Shown here piece by piece: positions 24,106 through 35,091 of a DNA stretch of 64,000 nt (the first letter of the stretch is position 1; every line of letters begins with the position of its first letter). The stretch lies in the NCBI RefSeq assembly GCF_018294505.1, contig NC_057810.1:705083095-705147094 (forward strand). The letters run 5' to 3'. The DNA comes from Triticum aestivum. Its lineage: Eukaryota; Streptophyta; Magnoliopsida; Poales; Poaceae. The notes under the pieces are model-generated. The model was not told where the DNA came from. It ran no database searches and was given only the letters and a program-made list of their open reading frames with translations. The position numbers were made by a program, and so were the translations under genes.

Positions 24106-24191
24106 AAAAAGGGTCAAATCTCGAAAAAAGTTCAAACGGGGGTCAGATCCTGAATTTCTTACCAAAAAGGGTCAAAACACGAAATTTTACC
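24105..24191 (-). repeat. Right terminal inverted repeat of the large Mutator-like element
   Basis: Inverted match to 19547-19637, ending at the 9-bp duplication GCCATAGCC. Confidence 0.8.
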
Positions 24192-24200
24192 GCCATAGCC

Positions 24201-24301
24201 AGTCTCCTATCCTGGTAAACCATAGCCCTGAAGGCCCACTGCTGACCACCAGCGAGACGCTGGGTCACCTTCTGCCTCTCAGGGGGGCCTGGCCAGATTG
24301 A
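24201..24301 (+). pseudogene. Interrupted reading frame of unknown function, right part
   Basis: Continues in phase from the frame at 19345-19546 once the Mutator-like element and one duplication copy are removed, and ends at TGA 24299-24301. The text includes SPILVNHSPEGPLLTTSETL. No known domain. Confidence 0.4.
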
Positions 24302-24589
24302 TGGGCTGAGAGACGTTCCGGCCCAGATGGGCTCTCCTGAGTCCTGACCGGCCCAAAGTTTTGCTTTATGCCGGTAAAGCACTCTGATGCCGACCAAAGG
24401 AAGGATTGCCATTGACCGGTACGCACGGGCGCCCCTATATCTTGCCTTCAGCGAGAGGGTAGGAACCCTCACTGAAGGGGAGACCGAGATGAGCCGGCCT
24501 AGGAGCGTGGGAGGCCACAACCTCCTTTTTTTACATTTCTATTTCTTTTTTTCTTTAATTTTTATTTTGTTTATACTTTAAAATATTCT
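24302..24589. other. Unassigned flank
   Basis: GC-rich sequence passing into a poly-T/AT stretch at about 24525. No supported gene. Confidence 0.4.
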
Positions 24590-25400
24590 AAACATATATA
24601 TTACAAAAAACACTCTATAAAATAACATTTAAAAAATGTTGACCAAGCATTTGAAATTTTTTAAATGTGTATAATAAAAATATTTATCACAAATATGAAA
24701 AATGTATAAAAGATGTGTATAATAAATTGGATCATGTATTTTAAAAGTGCTTATCTAGCATTTGAATTTTTTTGAACAAGTATTTGAAAAATGTTGATCA
24801 AGCATTTGAAAAGTGTTACATATGTATAGAAAAAATGTTGACCATGTATTAAAAAATGATGATTTTTTGTTATCATGTAGTTAAAAATGTTAATCAAGTA
24901 TTTGAAAAACAACGTTGATTAAGTAATTAAAAAATGGTGATCAAGCATTTGAAAAATGTTAAATATGTATAGAAACAATCTTGACCATGTATTAAAAAAA
25001 GGTGAAATTATTTGATCATATATAAAAATGTTAATCATGCATTTGAAAAAAATGTTGAACAACTATTTGTAAAATGTTGATCAACCAATGTATAGAAAAA
25101 ATGTTGACCATGTATTAAAAAAGATTATTCTATTTTATCATGTATATAAAAATATTAATCAAGCATTTGAAACAATGTTGAACAAGTATTTCAACAATGT
25201 TAATCAAGCATTTGGAAAATGTAAATGTTTACACAAAAAAGGTTGACCATGTGTTAAAAAAATGGTAATATTGCACTTAAAAAATGTTAATCAAGCATTT
25301 GCAAATTGTATAAAAATGTTGACCATGTATTAAAAGAGTGTAAATTTGTATTGGAAAAATGAAACGTATATTAGAAATTTTTCGTTGATATATACAAAAA
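24590..25400. repeat. AT-rich degenerate tandem repeat
   Basis: Irregular repeats of AAAAATGTTGACCATGTATT, AATGTTAATCAAGCATTTG and GAACAAGTATTTGAAAAATG. The unit is about 20-30 bp and diverged. It is followed to 25540 by an A-rich run of AGAAA and AAAAC words. No coding potential. Confidence 0.7.
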
Positions 25401-25576
25401 ATGTAGAATGAAAAACAAAAGAAACAAAAAAATGGAAAAAAGAAAATAAAAACCTAAAGAAACAAACGAAAAAACTAGAGAAGAAAATAAAAAAATAAAA
25501 CGAAAAGAAAAAAAGAAAACGAAAAAAGAAAACAAGTAGGTCGAGCCCCCGCTACATAACACAAACAGTTGGTGGG

Positions 25577-26047
25577 TGAGGGAGTCCTGGATTAGGGGGT
25601 CCTCGGATAGCCGGACTATATACTTTGGCCGGACTATTGGACTATGAAGATACAGGATTGAAGACTTTGTCCCGTGTCCGGATGGGACTCTCCTTGGCGT
25701 GGAAGGCAAGCTTGGCAATTCGGATATGTAGATCTCCTTCCTTGTAACTGACTCTGTGTAACCCTAGCCCCCTCCGTTGCCTATATAAACCGGGGGGTTT
25801 AGTCCGTAGGAGAAGAACAATCATAATCATAGGCTAGCTTCTAGGATTTAGCCTCTACGATCTTGTGGTAGATCAACTCTTGTAATACTCATATCATCAA
25901 GATCAATCAGGCAGGAAGTAGGGTATTACCTCCATCGAGAGGGCCCGAACCTGGGTAAATATTGTGTCCCCCGCCTCCTGTTACCATCCGCCTTAGTCGC
26001 ACAGTTCGGGACCCCCTACCTGAGATCCGCCAGTTTTGACACCGACA
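25577..26047 (+). repeat. 5' LTR of the Fatima-like element
   Basis: Contains a TATA motif CCTATATAAACC (25780-25791) about 200 bp from the LTR start, so U3 is short. The same LTR occurs at 46424-46894. Confidence 0.92.
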
Positions 26048-26066
26048 TTGGTGCTTTCATTGAGAG
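26048..26066 (+). other. Primer binding site region
   Basis: TTGGTGCTTTCATTGAGAG follows the LTR end directly, with TGG at its second base as for a tRNA CCA end. I do not assign the tRNA. Confidence 0.6.
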
Positions 26067-26094
26067 TTCCATTGTGCCGTCGCGATAAGGCTTG

Positions 26095-27573
26095 ATGGCT
26101 CCTTCGATCATCGGCAACGATGCGATCCATGGTGAGGTTTTCCTCCCCGGACAGATCCTCGTATTCGGCGGCTTCGTACTGCGGGCCAACCCGCTTGGCC
26201 ATCTGGAGCAAATCGATAGCTACGCCCCTGGCCATCATGTCAGGTTTGGAAGCTTGAACTATACAACCGACATCCGCGGAGACTTGATCTTCGACGGATT
26301 CGAGCCTATGTCAGGTGCGCCGCACAGTCACGATGAGCATGACTTAGCTCTCCCGTCGGACGGTGTTCGAGAGACCACACCTGCGGCTACTCCGGCCCTC
26401 AAGCCGGAGCAGAGCGTGCCGTCCATGGACGGGTGGATGGACCCTGCCACGGAGGCCGCTCACTCAGCGGCGATAGAGCCGAATACTGACTTCACCTCCC
26501 ATGAGACCTGTGTTGCCGGACCCTTGGATTCGTCCCCGGCCACAGGCTCCAAACCGCCCGAGACCGTGCCTATCGAATCTGATTGGGCACCGATCATGGA
26601 GTTTACCTCCGCTGATATCTTTCAGCACTCTCCCCTGGGCGACGTGCTAAATTCATTAAGGTCTCTCTCCTTGTCAGGAGACCCTTGGCCGAACTATGTC
26701 CGGCTTGAGTGGGAAGCGGACGACGAAGAAATTCGTTACCCACCCACCACCCACTTAATAGCCACTGTCGATGACTTAACCGACATGCTCGATTTCGACT
26801 CCAAAGACGTCGACGGTATGGACGATGATGCAGGAGAGGAACAGGAACCACCGGCCACACGGCGCTGGACAGCCACCTCATCATATAATATATACATGGT
26901 GGATACACCCAATGAAAACAACGATGAGGAACAGAGGGATGCAGTGAAGGATAATTCCCTCGAGAAGCAACCAAAGCGACGATGTAAGCGCCACTCCAAA
27001 TCCCGCCTCGGCAAAAACAGCGATAACAACGTAAGAAAGAATAATACCCCGGTCGACTCCAACGGAAACGACGACCACATGGACCCAGCGATAGAGCAGG
27101 ATGAACCAGCGGACGGCAACAATAGTATGGAGCCGCTGTCCGAACACGGCGACACCGAGGGTAACACTCATCAACCTGTCTCCGGAGAGGAGAACAGTCC
27201 GGACGACGATCCACACATCATCCCGGAAAAGCACTTGGAACAAGAGAACCTCCATAGAAGGCTTATTGCCACCGCGAGGAGTCTGAAGAAGCAGAAGCAA
27301 AGGCTTAAGGCCACGCAGAATACGCTCAACAATAGATGGAATAAAGTGCTAGACACTGAAGAAAAATACGGTGGCAGTCGCCACACAAAGAGCTATCCAA
27401 AGCGCAAGCTGCTACCTGAATTCGATGACGAGGATTTAGAGCCTATACAGCCGAAAAATAAAATGGCTGATCAGCCGGATCAACCACCCCGTGGCCGCGA
27501 TAGGGGGTTAACGACGTCGCAAATAAGTCAACACGCGATTTACGTGAGGACTTGCACCGAAAAGCCGGTATGA
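26095..27573 (+). pseudogene. Gag, N-terminal part
   Basis: ATG at 26095 opens MAPSIIGNDAIHGEVFLPGQ and a 492-codon frame that is mostly polar and acidic (many Asp, Glu, Asn, Pro), with a basic stretch KRRCKRHSKSRLGKN in the middle. It ends 47 bp after the primer site begins to be left behind and shows no enzymatic motif. The frame is lost near 27560, where the reading continues one frame over at RKAGMTRSIYGSRKRA. I infer the extended Gag leader typical of this gypsy group. Confidence 0.65.
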
Positions 27574-28514
27574 CCAGGTCCATCTACGGATCCAGGAAGC
27601 GCGCTCTGGCACAGAATAAAAACCGAACACTACAACCGTTAGAATGCCATGACACATCCAAATACAGGGGTGCTGCGCACCCCCTATGGTTCACCGAGGA
27701 GGTGCTGGATCACGAATTTCCAGAGGGATTCAAACCCGTGAACATAGAGGCATACGACGGAACGACAGACCCTGGGGTCTAGATCGAGGACTTTATCCTT
27801 CATATCCACATGGCTCGTGGAGATGATCTCCACGCCATCAAATACTTGCCCCTCAAGTTGAAAGGACCAGCCCGGCACTGGCTGAAGAGCCTCCGTGAAA
27901 ACTCAATTGGGAGTTGGGAAGAGCTTGAGGATGCTTTTAGGGCTAATTTTCAAGGGACTTATGTCCGACCTCCGGATGCAGACGATTTAAGTCATATAAT
28001 TCAACAGCCCGGAGAGTCACCCCGAAAGCTTTGGAACAGATTCCTCACTAAGAAGAATCAAATTGTCGATTGCCCGGACGCCGAAGCCTTAGCGGCTTTT
28101 AAACACAGTGTCTCGGACGAATGGCTCGCCAGACACCTCGGCCAAGAAAAACCAAGGACAATGGCCGCCCTAACAAGCCTTATGACCCACTTTTGCGCGG
28201 GCGAAGACAGTTGGCTGGCCCGTAGCGGCACCAGCGACCCGAGCACATCCGAAGTCAAGGATGGTAATGGGAAACCAGGACGCAATAAAAGCAAGCGTCA
28301 AAACAATGAAGATAGCCCAGACAACACGGCGGTGAATGCCGGATTCAGGGGCTCGCAACCCAGTCAACGGAAAGAGCCATTTAAAGGCAGCAGAGATGGG
28401 TCATCCAGCCTAAATAAGATTCTAGACAAATTATGTCAGATCATGGCACCCCCGACAAACCTGCAAATCACACCCACAGAGAATGCTGAGTCTTCAAGCA
28501 GGCCAGCAAGCTAA
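27574..28514 (+). pseudogene. Gag core (retrotransposon capsid domain)
   Basis: From about 27560 the frame reads HPLWFTEEVLDHEFPEGFKP and then meets TAG at 27779-27781 (GV*IEDFILHIH; related copies as I recall them have Trp). It resumes with MARGDDLHAIKYLPLKLKGP, RHWLKSLRENSIGSWEELED and the capsid motif FRANFQGTYVRPPDADDLSH, ending at 28514. This is the Retrotrans_gag capsid region, which assembles the virus-like particle. A Lys/Asn-rich tail GKPGRNKSKRQNNED follows. The stop and the upstream frameshift make it non-functional as one polypeptide. Confidence 0.8.
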
Positions 28515-28615
28515 ACGTCTAATACAAGGGGAGGGAGACACCAAGTGAAGACGAGCATGATCCTCGCCAGCAAAATACTGGGGGACAGAAAAAATTCCCA
28601 GCAGAGGTCAAAACA

Positions 28616-29242
28616 GTGAACATGATTCACATAACAAAGAGGAGGAGCAAATGCGCACTCCGAGACGTATGCGCCGCGGAGCCCGTCACCCCCAAGTTCA
28701 ACCCTTGGTCGGCATGTCCGATCACTTTTGATCGCAGGGATAACCCGACTAGTATCCGGCACAGAGGATCGGCGGCCTTGGTGCTAGACTCAATAATCAA
28801 TGGATACCATCTCACCCGAGTCCTTATGGACGGCGGCAGTAGTCTTAATCTGATATATCAGGACACAGTCCACAAAATGGGGATAGACCCGACAAGAATC
28901 AGCCAAAGCAATACTACCCTTAAAGGAGTAATACCAGGCCGAGAGGCCCGCTGCATGGGCTCTCCAGTATTGGAGGTTGTATTCGGTTCCCCCAAAAACT
29001 TCCGAAGCGAAGAATTAACCTTCGACATCGCTCCATTCCGAAGCAGCTATCACGCACTACTCAGAAGAATGGCCTTCACTCGTTTTAATGCAGTACCGCA
29101 TTACGCTTACCTTAAGCTTAAGATGCCCGGTCCATGGGGCATCATCACAGTTAGCGGAACACACAGAGCATTCCTTACATGCGGAAGAAGGTGTGGCGGC
29201 TCTAGCAGAGGAACACTGAACGGCCTCTCCAACCGAGAATGA
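28616..29242 (+). pseudogene. Retroviral-type aspartic protease, truncated polyprotein
   Basis: The frame contains NPWSACPITFDRRDNPTSIR and the active-site block HLTRVLMDGGSSLNLIYQDT, where DGGS stands at the usual D-T/S-G position, then VVFGSPKNFRSEELTFDI and NAVPHYAYLKLKMPGPWG. This is the Asp protease that releases Gag and Pol. Reverse transcriptase should follow, but the frame runs into TGA at 29240-29242 and no RT motif (such as YxDD) appears afterwards. Gag and protease are about 100 bp apart in another frame. Confidence 0.75.
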
Positions 29243-30429
29243 ATGATCGGTCGTCAAGACCGCGGACACGGTTAGATGACTCCGGCACACCACTAGGTGT
29301 AACAGCTCAGATAAACCTGAGATTGGGTCAAGGGATATACCCTGACAGGCGCTACTAGGGGCTTCCTGCATGTAAAAAAGGCTACAGTTTGGCTTGACCT
29401 TATTAATACAATAAACATGTCACATTTTAATGGTTTATTCAGAATAACCAATTTTATTTTTGCACGTAGACTTTCACCTAGATTTTTCTTTTTTACAGAT
29501 GATAATCGTGCTACACCCTCCCAGGATACGGCACAACGGAGACACAGGCACAGACGTGCAGCAGGGCCCCGCTCAAAGGTTTCTTTTTAGATTAAGACCT
29601 TGCGTAAACCTTTCTTACTGTCTCTTGTTGCTTCACACCCTCCGGATACTTAACACAACCGAGAGGGATTCTGGCGTTATTGGCATTTCTCCACATTAGA
29701 CTAATGCACGTACCTGGAAATTCAGGGTTCATTATCAAGGGTGTTTCTCAGCCCAGTATATGTTGTAAAGTCCGAATACCTTAGGAAGTGTTTGGCATCG
29801 CGAGTTTGGCTTTATATGCATCAGCTCCGAATCATGTCTTTGGTCAATCATTGGGTTTGCCCGGCTCCCATGTTTTGCTACCTTACGTTCCACTCTATCA
29901 GCTAAGGTGGCACCGGGAGAACTACTATGATTGTGCCCTGGTTCATCTGGATGAGCACCTCAGTAGAGAAAGCCAGAAACTGACTGTCATGATAAAGCGC
30001 GAGACTGGTCAACCACTAGATGACTAAGAGGAATCTTTGGGATTCCTCCGCATTAACGAAGGACCGGATTCCTGGTCATGTATGTACGCGCCCCGTATTC
30101 GGATGAGCGCGGACGTACCAGGGGCTATATAGTAGCCCCACCGTCAAACTCCTATGGCTAAGCGAAGGTGTTAAAGCAATATAGTCCGATTGCCTTGTTC
30201 GCCGTGCTACCACCTCCTTAATGGACCAAGACGTTGGATCAAGTGTGAATACGCGCTTCTCCGAACACCCCCGCATTATATGCGTGGGGGCTGAAGCCGA
30301 CGACTGCAAACTTTCAGGTTATATACATACATAAACGGCCGCACAGGAGGCATCATAATACTTTCAGGCAAAAGTATAAACACAGCCTTTATAATCCAAA
30401 TAGCATTGTTTTTACAATTGGGATACATG
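29243..30429. other. Non-coding region between protease remnant and antisense gene
   Basis: About 1.2 kb where pol would be. It reads as converging 3' ends: plus-strand gag-protease on the left, minus-strand antisense gene on the right. I see no RT, RNase H or integrase text. Confidence 0.6.
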
Positions 30430-33321
30430 TCACTCGAACATGATACTTTTCGAGCACTGAGCCTCTATTAAACGAGCGCCTTCTAGAACTTCTTCAAAAT
30501 AGTGCTCGGCCTGGACCTGGCCTATGGCCGGACCCTGGATTGCAATAGCGATGGCCCGCATCTCCGCCCAGTATGTCTTAACACGGGCAAGGGCCATCCG
30601 TGCACCCTCTATGCATGCCGACCTCTTTATAGCGTCGATATGCGGCACAACGCCAAGGAACCGTTTCACTAAACCAAAATAACTGTTCGGCCTTGGTCCC
30701 CCTGGCCAAAGATGATCCACGACAGGCCTCATGGAAAGTCTGGACAACCTATGGAGCTCGGCCCACTCGGCCATTTGTTCATTTAACAGTAGCGGACGCA
30801 TTGGAGCACTGAACTGCGACCAGAACAATCTTTCCACTTTATGACCTTTCTGATCGTTGAAAAACTCAGCCGCATCAGCAGCACTCATTGCCAAGTCCGA
30901 GTACGCGTCTGTAGTACTTCATAATTGATCCAGAGGGGCATACTTCGAGTCTCTGAACTTTGTCCGTAACAAAAAGGGCTTCCCAGCCGTGATATCTCCG
31001 GCTTGACGAAGTTCCTCCTTCGTCGCTCTAATTTTAGAGCGGGCTTCCTTGGCTGCTACCATGGCTTTTTCTAGGTCCGCCACTTTCGCTTGGCTTTCCT
31101 TTTCAAGAAGCTCATACCGTTCGGCGGCATCCTTCAGCTCAACAGCCATCTTGGCTATTTTCTCTTCGCTCTGGTGATGAGCAGCCTGTTCGGCTCTTAA
31201 CTCTTCGGCCACCTTTAGGGCGGCCACACCACTTCTCCTGGCTTGCTCCTTGGCTCGGGCGAGTTCCGCTCGAAGGGTCTCCATGGCGGCAGCTCCATCT
31301 GCAGTCACAACATATTATAGATACTAGCATCACGCTCCTCTTAATATCTGTTGATCACATGAAAATACATCATGTGCCTCGTCCAGCCGCTTGTTTACAA
31401 GCACCATGTCGGCGTCTGCCGCGTCAAGCTATCGCCACAGTTCGGCAAACTTAGTCCGGCAAGCCTCCGGACCCGCGGCCGCCTGCACATATAAGCAGCG
31501 TGATCATTACCTGGGACTATGATCCTTTGTATGCCGCCTTTTGACAGCAACCAGAGTCTCAGGGGCTACTATCTATATAGAGCACACCTAGCGTGCGCGG
31601 TACGGTCAAAATTTATATTATTGTACCTCAAAGCCTCTTAGCAGGCTCGTAAAAGCTTCATGCAACCTGCTTGTGGCGGATGAAACCCTCTCCACCACCG
31701 TACCCATTAAAGTACGATGCGCCTCTGAGATAGCCGCTTGCTCCAGAAGACCCATCAGCACGTCCGGTTGTGCCCCGGACAGTCCCGAACTCCTTCTGTT
31801 GCTCTCCTTTGGAGCCGAATACTCCGGACTTCGGGCGGCCGAAGGGTTACCTTCCGGCCTTGGCGGATCAGGAGAAAGCCTCCGTGACGACACTTCAGGG
31901 TCGTCCGCCCCACGAGGCGGGGAGGCAAGGGGAGGCGTTTCTCTCTCCATCATCTCGGGAAGAAGATCCCCCCAAGACGAACGCTGTCGAGAAGGGCTAC
32001 GATCCGGACTGCAAGACATACGTTATTGTCCTCAGAGATGAAAGCAGGATATATTTACCAAAGTACTCTTATTCACTTACAGCTCGGTTGAGGGCTGACC
32101 CCCTTGCGGGCACAGTGCGGTAAGGACGCACTCCTGGGCAGGGCCCCCTGGCCCGGGTTTCTTCCCTTGTTTGGAAGCCTCCGCTTCCAAGTCTTCAGAG
32201 GCGGTCCTTTTCCTTCCTTGGGGAGATGGGATTTTAGATTCTCGTCCCCGATTATCCTCCTTCACGGAGACGCTAACTCCCCCGGTTTGGATGCGTAATG
32301 TGTGAAGCCCTCTTTCAGCTTCTTTATTCCTCCCTTTATCTTCCCCTGATGGCACTTGATAAGGTGCGTGCTCGAGCATCCTGGCTAGTACCGGGTCCTG
32401 CGAGCCTTCGGGAAGGGGGGCCGAACACCTGATCCTCTCCGCCTTTCTTATCCAATCCTGGCCAAGAGCATTTTTTTTCCAGAACGATGTCATAACAAAT
32501 AAAAGACAGCATGTTCGGCCGTGGAATTACTTACGTGGGTATCCGGACGATTGCAGTTGAGACCCGCATCCTCAGTGGTGTCCGGACACTTCATTCGTGA
32601 TCCGAAGAACAATCCATACATCTCTTCGAGCGTCATGCTGAAGAATTGCTGAATGGTTCGCGGTCCTTCCGGGTTGAACTCCCACATACGGAGAGATCGA
32701 CGTTGGCATGGTAGGATCCGACGAACTAACATAACTTGCATTACCTTGACAAGACTGACATCTCTCTTGAGGAGATCTCGAATGCGACTTTGCAATGTCA
32801 GCACGTCATTAACTGGCCCCCAGTCCAGCCCCTTGTTGACCCATGATGCCAATTGTGGCGGGGGGCCCGAGCGGAAGGCAGGGGCAGCCGCCCACTTTGT
32901 ACCTTGGGTAGCTATGATGTAGAACCACTCCCGTTGCCATAAGTCGGACGCCTCCGGGAAGGAGCCCTTTGGTCATTGGGCATCGGCGCCTTTGCTTATT
33001 ATGGCACCTCCGCACTCTGCGTGTCGCCCATCGATCATATTTGGCTTCACATTGAAGGTCTTGAGCCATAAGCCGAAGTGTGGGGTAATACGGAGAAAGG
33101 CCTCACACATGACGATAAATGACGAGATGTGAAGGATGGAATCTGGAGTGGGAAACAAATACGACGCTCTCAGTGCGTTCGGGAGTAGGGATGACCTGCC
33201 CTTGAGCAGGCAGCCTGTGCGGGATTTCGACGGTCAGATATCTGGCTTCCCTTAGCTTCTTGATGTCCTCCTCTGTGACAGAGGAGGCCATCCACCGACC
33301 TTGAAGGTTAGATCCAGACAT
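30430..33321 (-). pseudogene. Antisense gene of the gypsy element (Transposase_28-like)
   Basis: Runs opposite to gag. From ATG 33321: MSGSNLQGRWMASSVTEEDI, RLPAQGQVIPTPERTESVVF, then one frame over CEAFLRITPHFGLWLKTFNV, matching as I recall the putative gypsy-type transposon domain (PF04195). Next come VMLVRRILPCQRRSLRMWEF (32490-32852), Lys-rich text (32077-32493), a Ser/Pro-rich exon (31618-32019) ending at GAG before GTACAA, and a coiled-coil exon (from 31308) rich in Ala, Glu and Lys, which leads through a TGA at 30919 to a C-terminal block (30894-30430, FFNDQKGHKVERLFWSQF). Donor and acceptor sites between these blocks suggest a spliced gene. An internal deletion with frameshift after ESVVF and the TGA make it a pseudogene. 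Its function in such elements is not known. Confidence 0.65.
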
Positions 33322-33422
33322 GTTGAAGGTCCGAAGCGCTTAGCCTGAGCCTTGGGTGTTGGAACTCAAGGCAGGGGAAGGGAAGGATCGAGCGTGAGAA
33401 GAAAAGGACATGCCTTGGCCCC

Positions 33423-33430
33423 TTTATAAA
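33423..33430 (-). promoter_or_regulatory. TATA box of the antisense gene
   Basis: TTTATAAA lies about 100 bp upstream of the ATG at 33321 on the minus strand, the expected spacing for a promoter with a short leader. It is independent of the LTR promoter. Confidence 0.5.
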
Positions 33431-34326
33431 GAGGGCGAATATCAAGCATCCTTCGCGTGGCTGTCTGGGACTTGCCTAAAATTGAGGAGTCATGCTAACA
33501 AGAACAATTGGGTTACCCACGCCCGTATTGATGAGAATCCCGTGATAAGGGGGCACGATCTCTGCTTCGACAAGACGTGCCAATAAAACCGCCTCGCAAT
33601 ATGTGCAGGAGCTGGTTGAGAAATGGTTAGAATAAAGACCCGGCCGTGGTGTGACGTCACGCTATGAAATTTGTCAGCAGGTTAGATTTGTGGAATATTA
33701 TACACTCTATGGTGGTATGTGGAATTTGTTTTGCAGAGTCGGACACGATCCTTGTGTTCAAAATCTTCTATTGTGGCGACCGATTCTCCGGGTATTAATA
33801 CCCAGAAAATGGCCCTTGTGCTCATCAGCCCCAGGATAACTGTTAGCTGATGAGGCACTATCTTGATACAGAAACTCCAGGCAAAATACAACATATGTAG
33901 TACAATACCCTTCTGGCCTGTGAGTACAAGAAATGGTTTCTAGTGGTTGATGGCGGAAGCGGGCTGTGAATCATCAGTGTCTATGGGACTCCATTTCCCA
34001 CGGGAACAGCTGACCAGGTTAACTCCTATCTTCGTGAGGCTGCTATCACCGTTGCTTAGGTTCCGGGGCTGTCAACACGGTCGCTCCTTTCCGCGCAAGA
34101 AATCTGGCCAAGACAATAGCCAGGGACAAGCCAGTGAGTACTTTGAATGTACTCGCAAACATTATGAACACAAGTATAATATTGACAATGATGTGCTAAA
34201 AAAATATTTTATGCTCATGACGTCAGTCACAAAAGATAATTGAAACTCTGTTGTGGGTAAGCATGTTATTTATGAATATGCAATGCCATAGAATATGCAA
34301 TAATATGATAGTATTAGGCTTATGAA

Positions 34327-35091
34327 ATAAATAACATAAAGGACTTCAAAAGAAATTCCACAATCGGGCGTCTGAGCGACACCGCATAAAGGGCTTTAAA
34401 AGAAATGCCACAATCGGGCGTCTCAGAGACACCACATAAAGGGCTTTAAAAGAAATGCCACAGTCGGGCGTGTGAGCGACACCACATAAAGGGCTTTAAA
34501 AGAAATGCCACAGTCGGGCGTCTGAGCGACATCACATAAAGGGCTTTAANNNNNNNNNNNNNNNNNNNNNNNNNNNNNNNNNNNNNNNNNNNNNNNNNNN
34601 NNNNNNNNNNNNNNNNNNNNNNNNNNNNNNNNNNNNNNNNNNNNNNNNNNNNNNNNNNNNNNNNNNNNNNNNNNNNNNNNNNNNNNNNNNNNNNNNNNNN
34701 NNNNNNNNNNNNNNNNNNNNNNNNNNNNNNNNNNNNNNNNNNNNNNNNNNNNNNNNNNNNNNNNNNNNNNNNNNNNNNNNNNNNNNNNNNNNNNNNNNNN
34801 NNNNNNNNNNNNNNNNNNNNNNNNNNNNNNNNNNNNNNNNNNNNNNNNNNNNNNNNNNNNNNNNNNNNNNCATAAAGGGCTATAAAAGAAATGCCACAGT
34901 CGGGCGTCTGAGCGACACCACATAAAGGGCTTTAAAAGAAATGCCACAGTCGGGCGTCTGAGCGATACCACATAAAGGGCTTTAAAAGAAATGCGATAGT
35001 CGGGCGTCTGAGCGCACCACATAAAGGGCTTTAAAAGAAATGCCACAGTCGGGCGTCTGAGCGACACCACATAAAGGGCTTTAAAAGAAAT
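34327..35091. repeat. 50-bp tandem array in the 3' LTR
   Basis: Head-to-tail copies of a 50-bp unit with CATAAAGGGCTTTAAAAGAA followed by ATGCCACAGTCGGGCGTCTG and AGCGACACCA. Copies differ by a few bases. A 321-base gap interrupts it, so the copy number is unknown. There are no unique spacers. Confidence 0.95.
34550..34870. other. Assembly gap (321 N)
   Basis: Falls inside the 50-bp array. Confidence 0.99.

Larger units (their letters stand above)
19547..24191 (-). mobile_element. Mutator-like element carrying a plant-mobile-domain gene
   Basis: Terminal inverted repeats of about 85-90 bp: the left starts GGCCAAATTTCGTGTTTTGA and the right, reverse-complemented, starts GGTAAAATTTCGTGTTTTGA, both going on to GGTAAGAAATTCA. 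The flanks are GCGATAGCC (19538-19546) and GCCATAGCC (24192-24200), a 9-bp duplication with one mismatch, as expected for the Mutator superfamily. The 4645-bp body has subterminal palindrome arrays at both ends and one multi-exon gene on the minus strand. No MURA transposase is present, so mobility would need help in trans. A 334-base gap lies between the gene start and the right array. Confidence 0.8.

Noticed and set aside
26603..27300. Overlapping minus-strand frames of 139-203 codons
   Set aside because: Shadows of the gag leader, no domain, no start context.
30430..33321. Antisense gene as an independent host gene
   Set aside because: It lies between protease and 3' LTR of the gypsy element, and its text is, as I recall, the one common in this family.
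34327..35091. Possible CRISPR-like array
   Set aside because: The units are head to tail without spacers, in a plant retroelement LTR.
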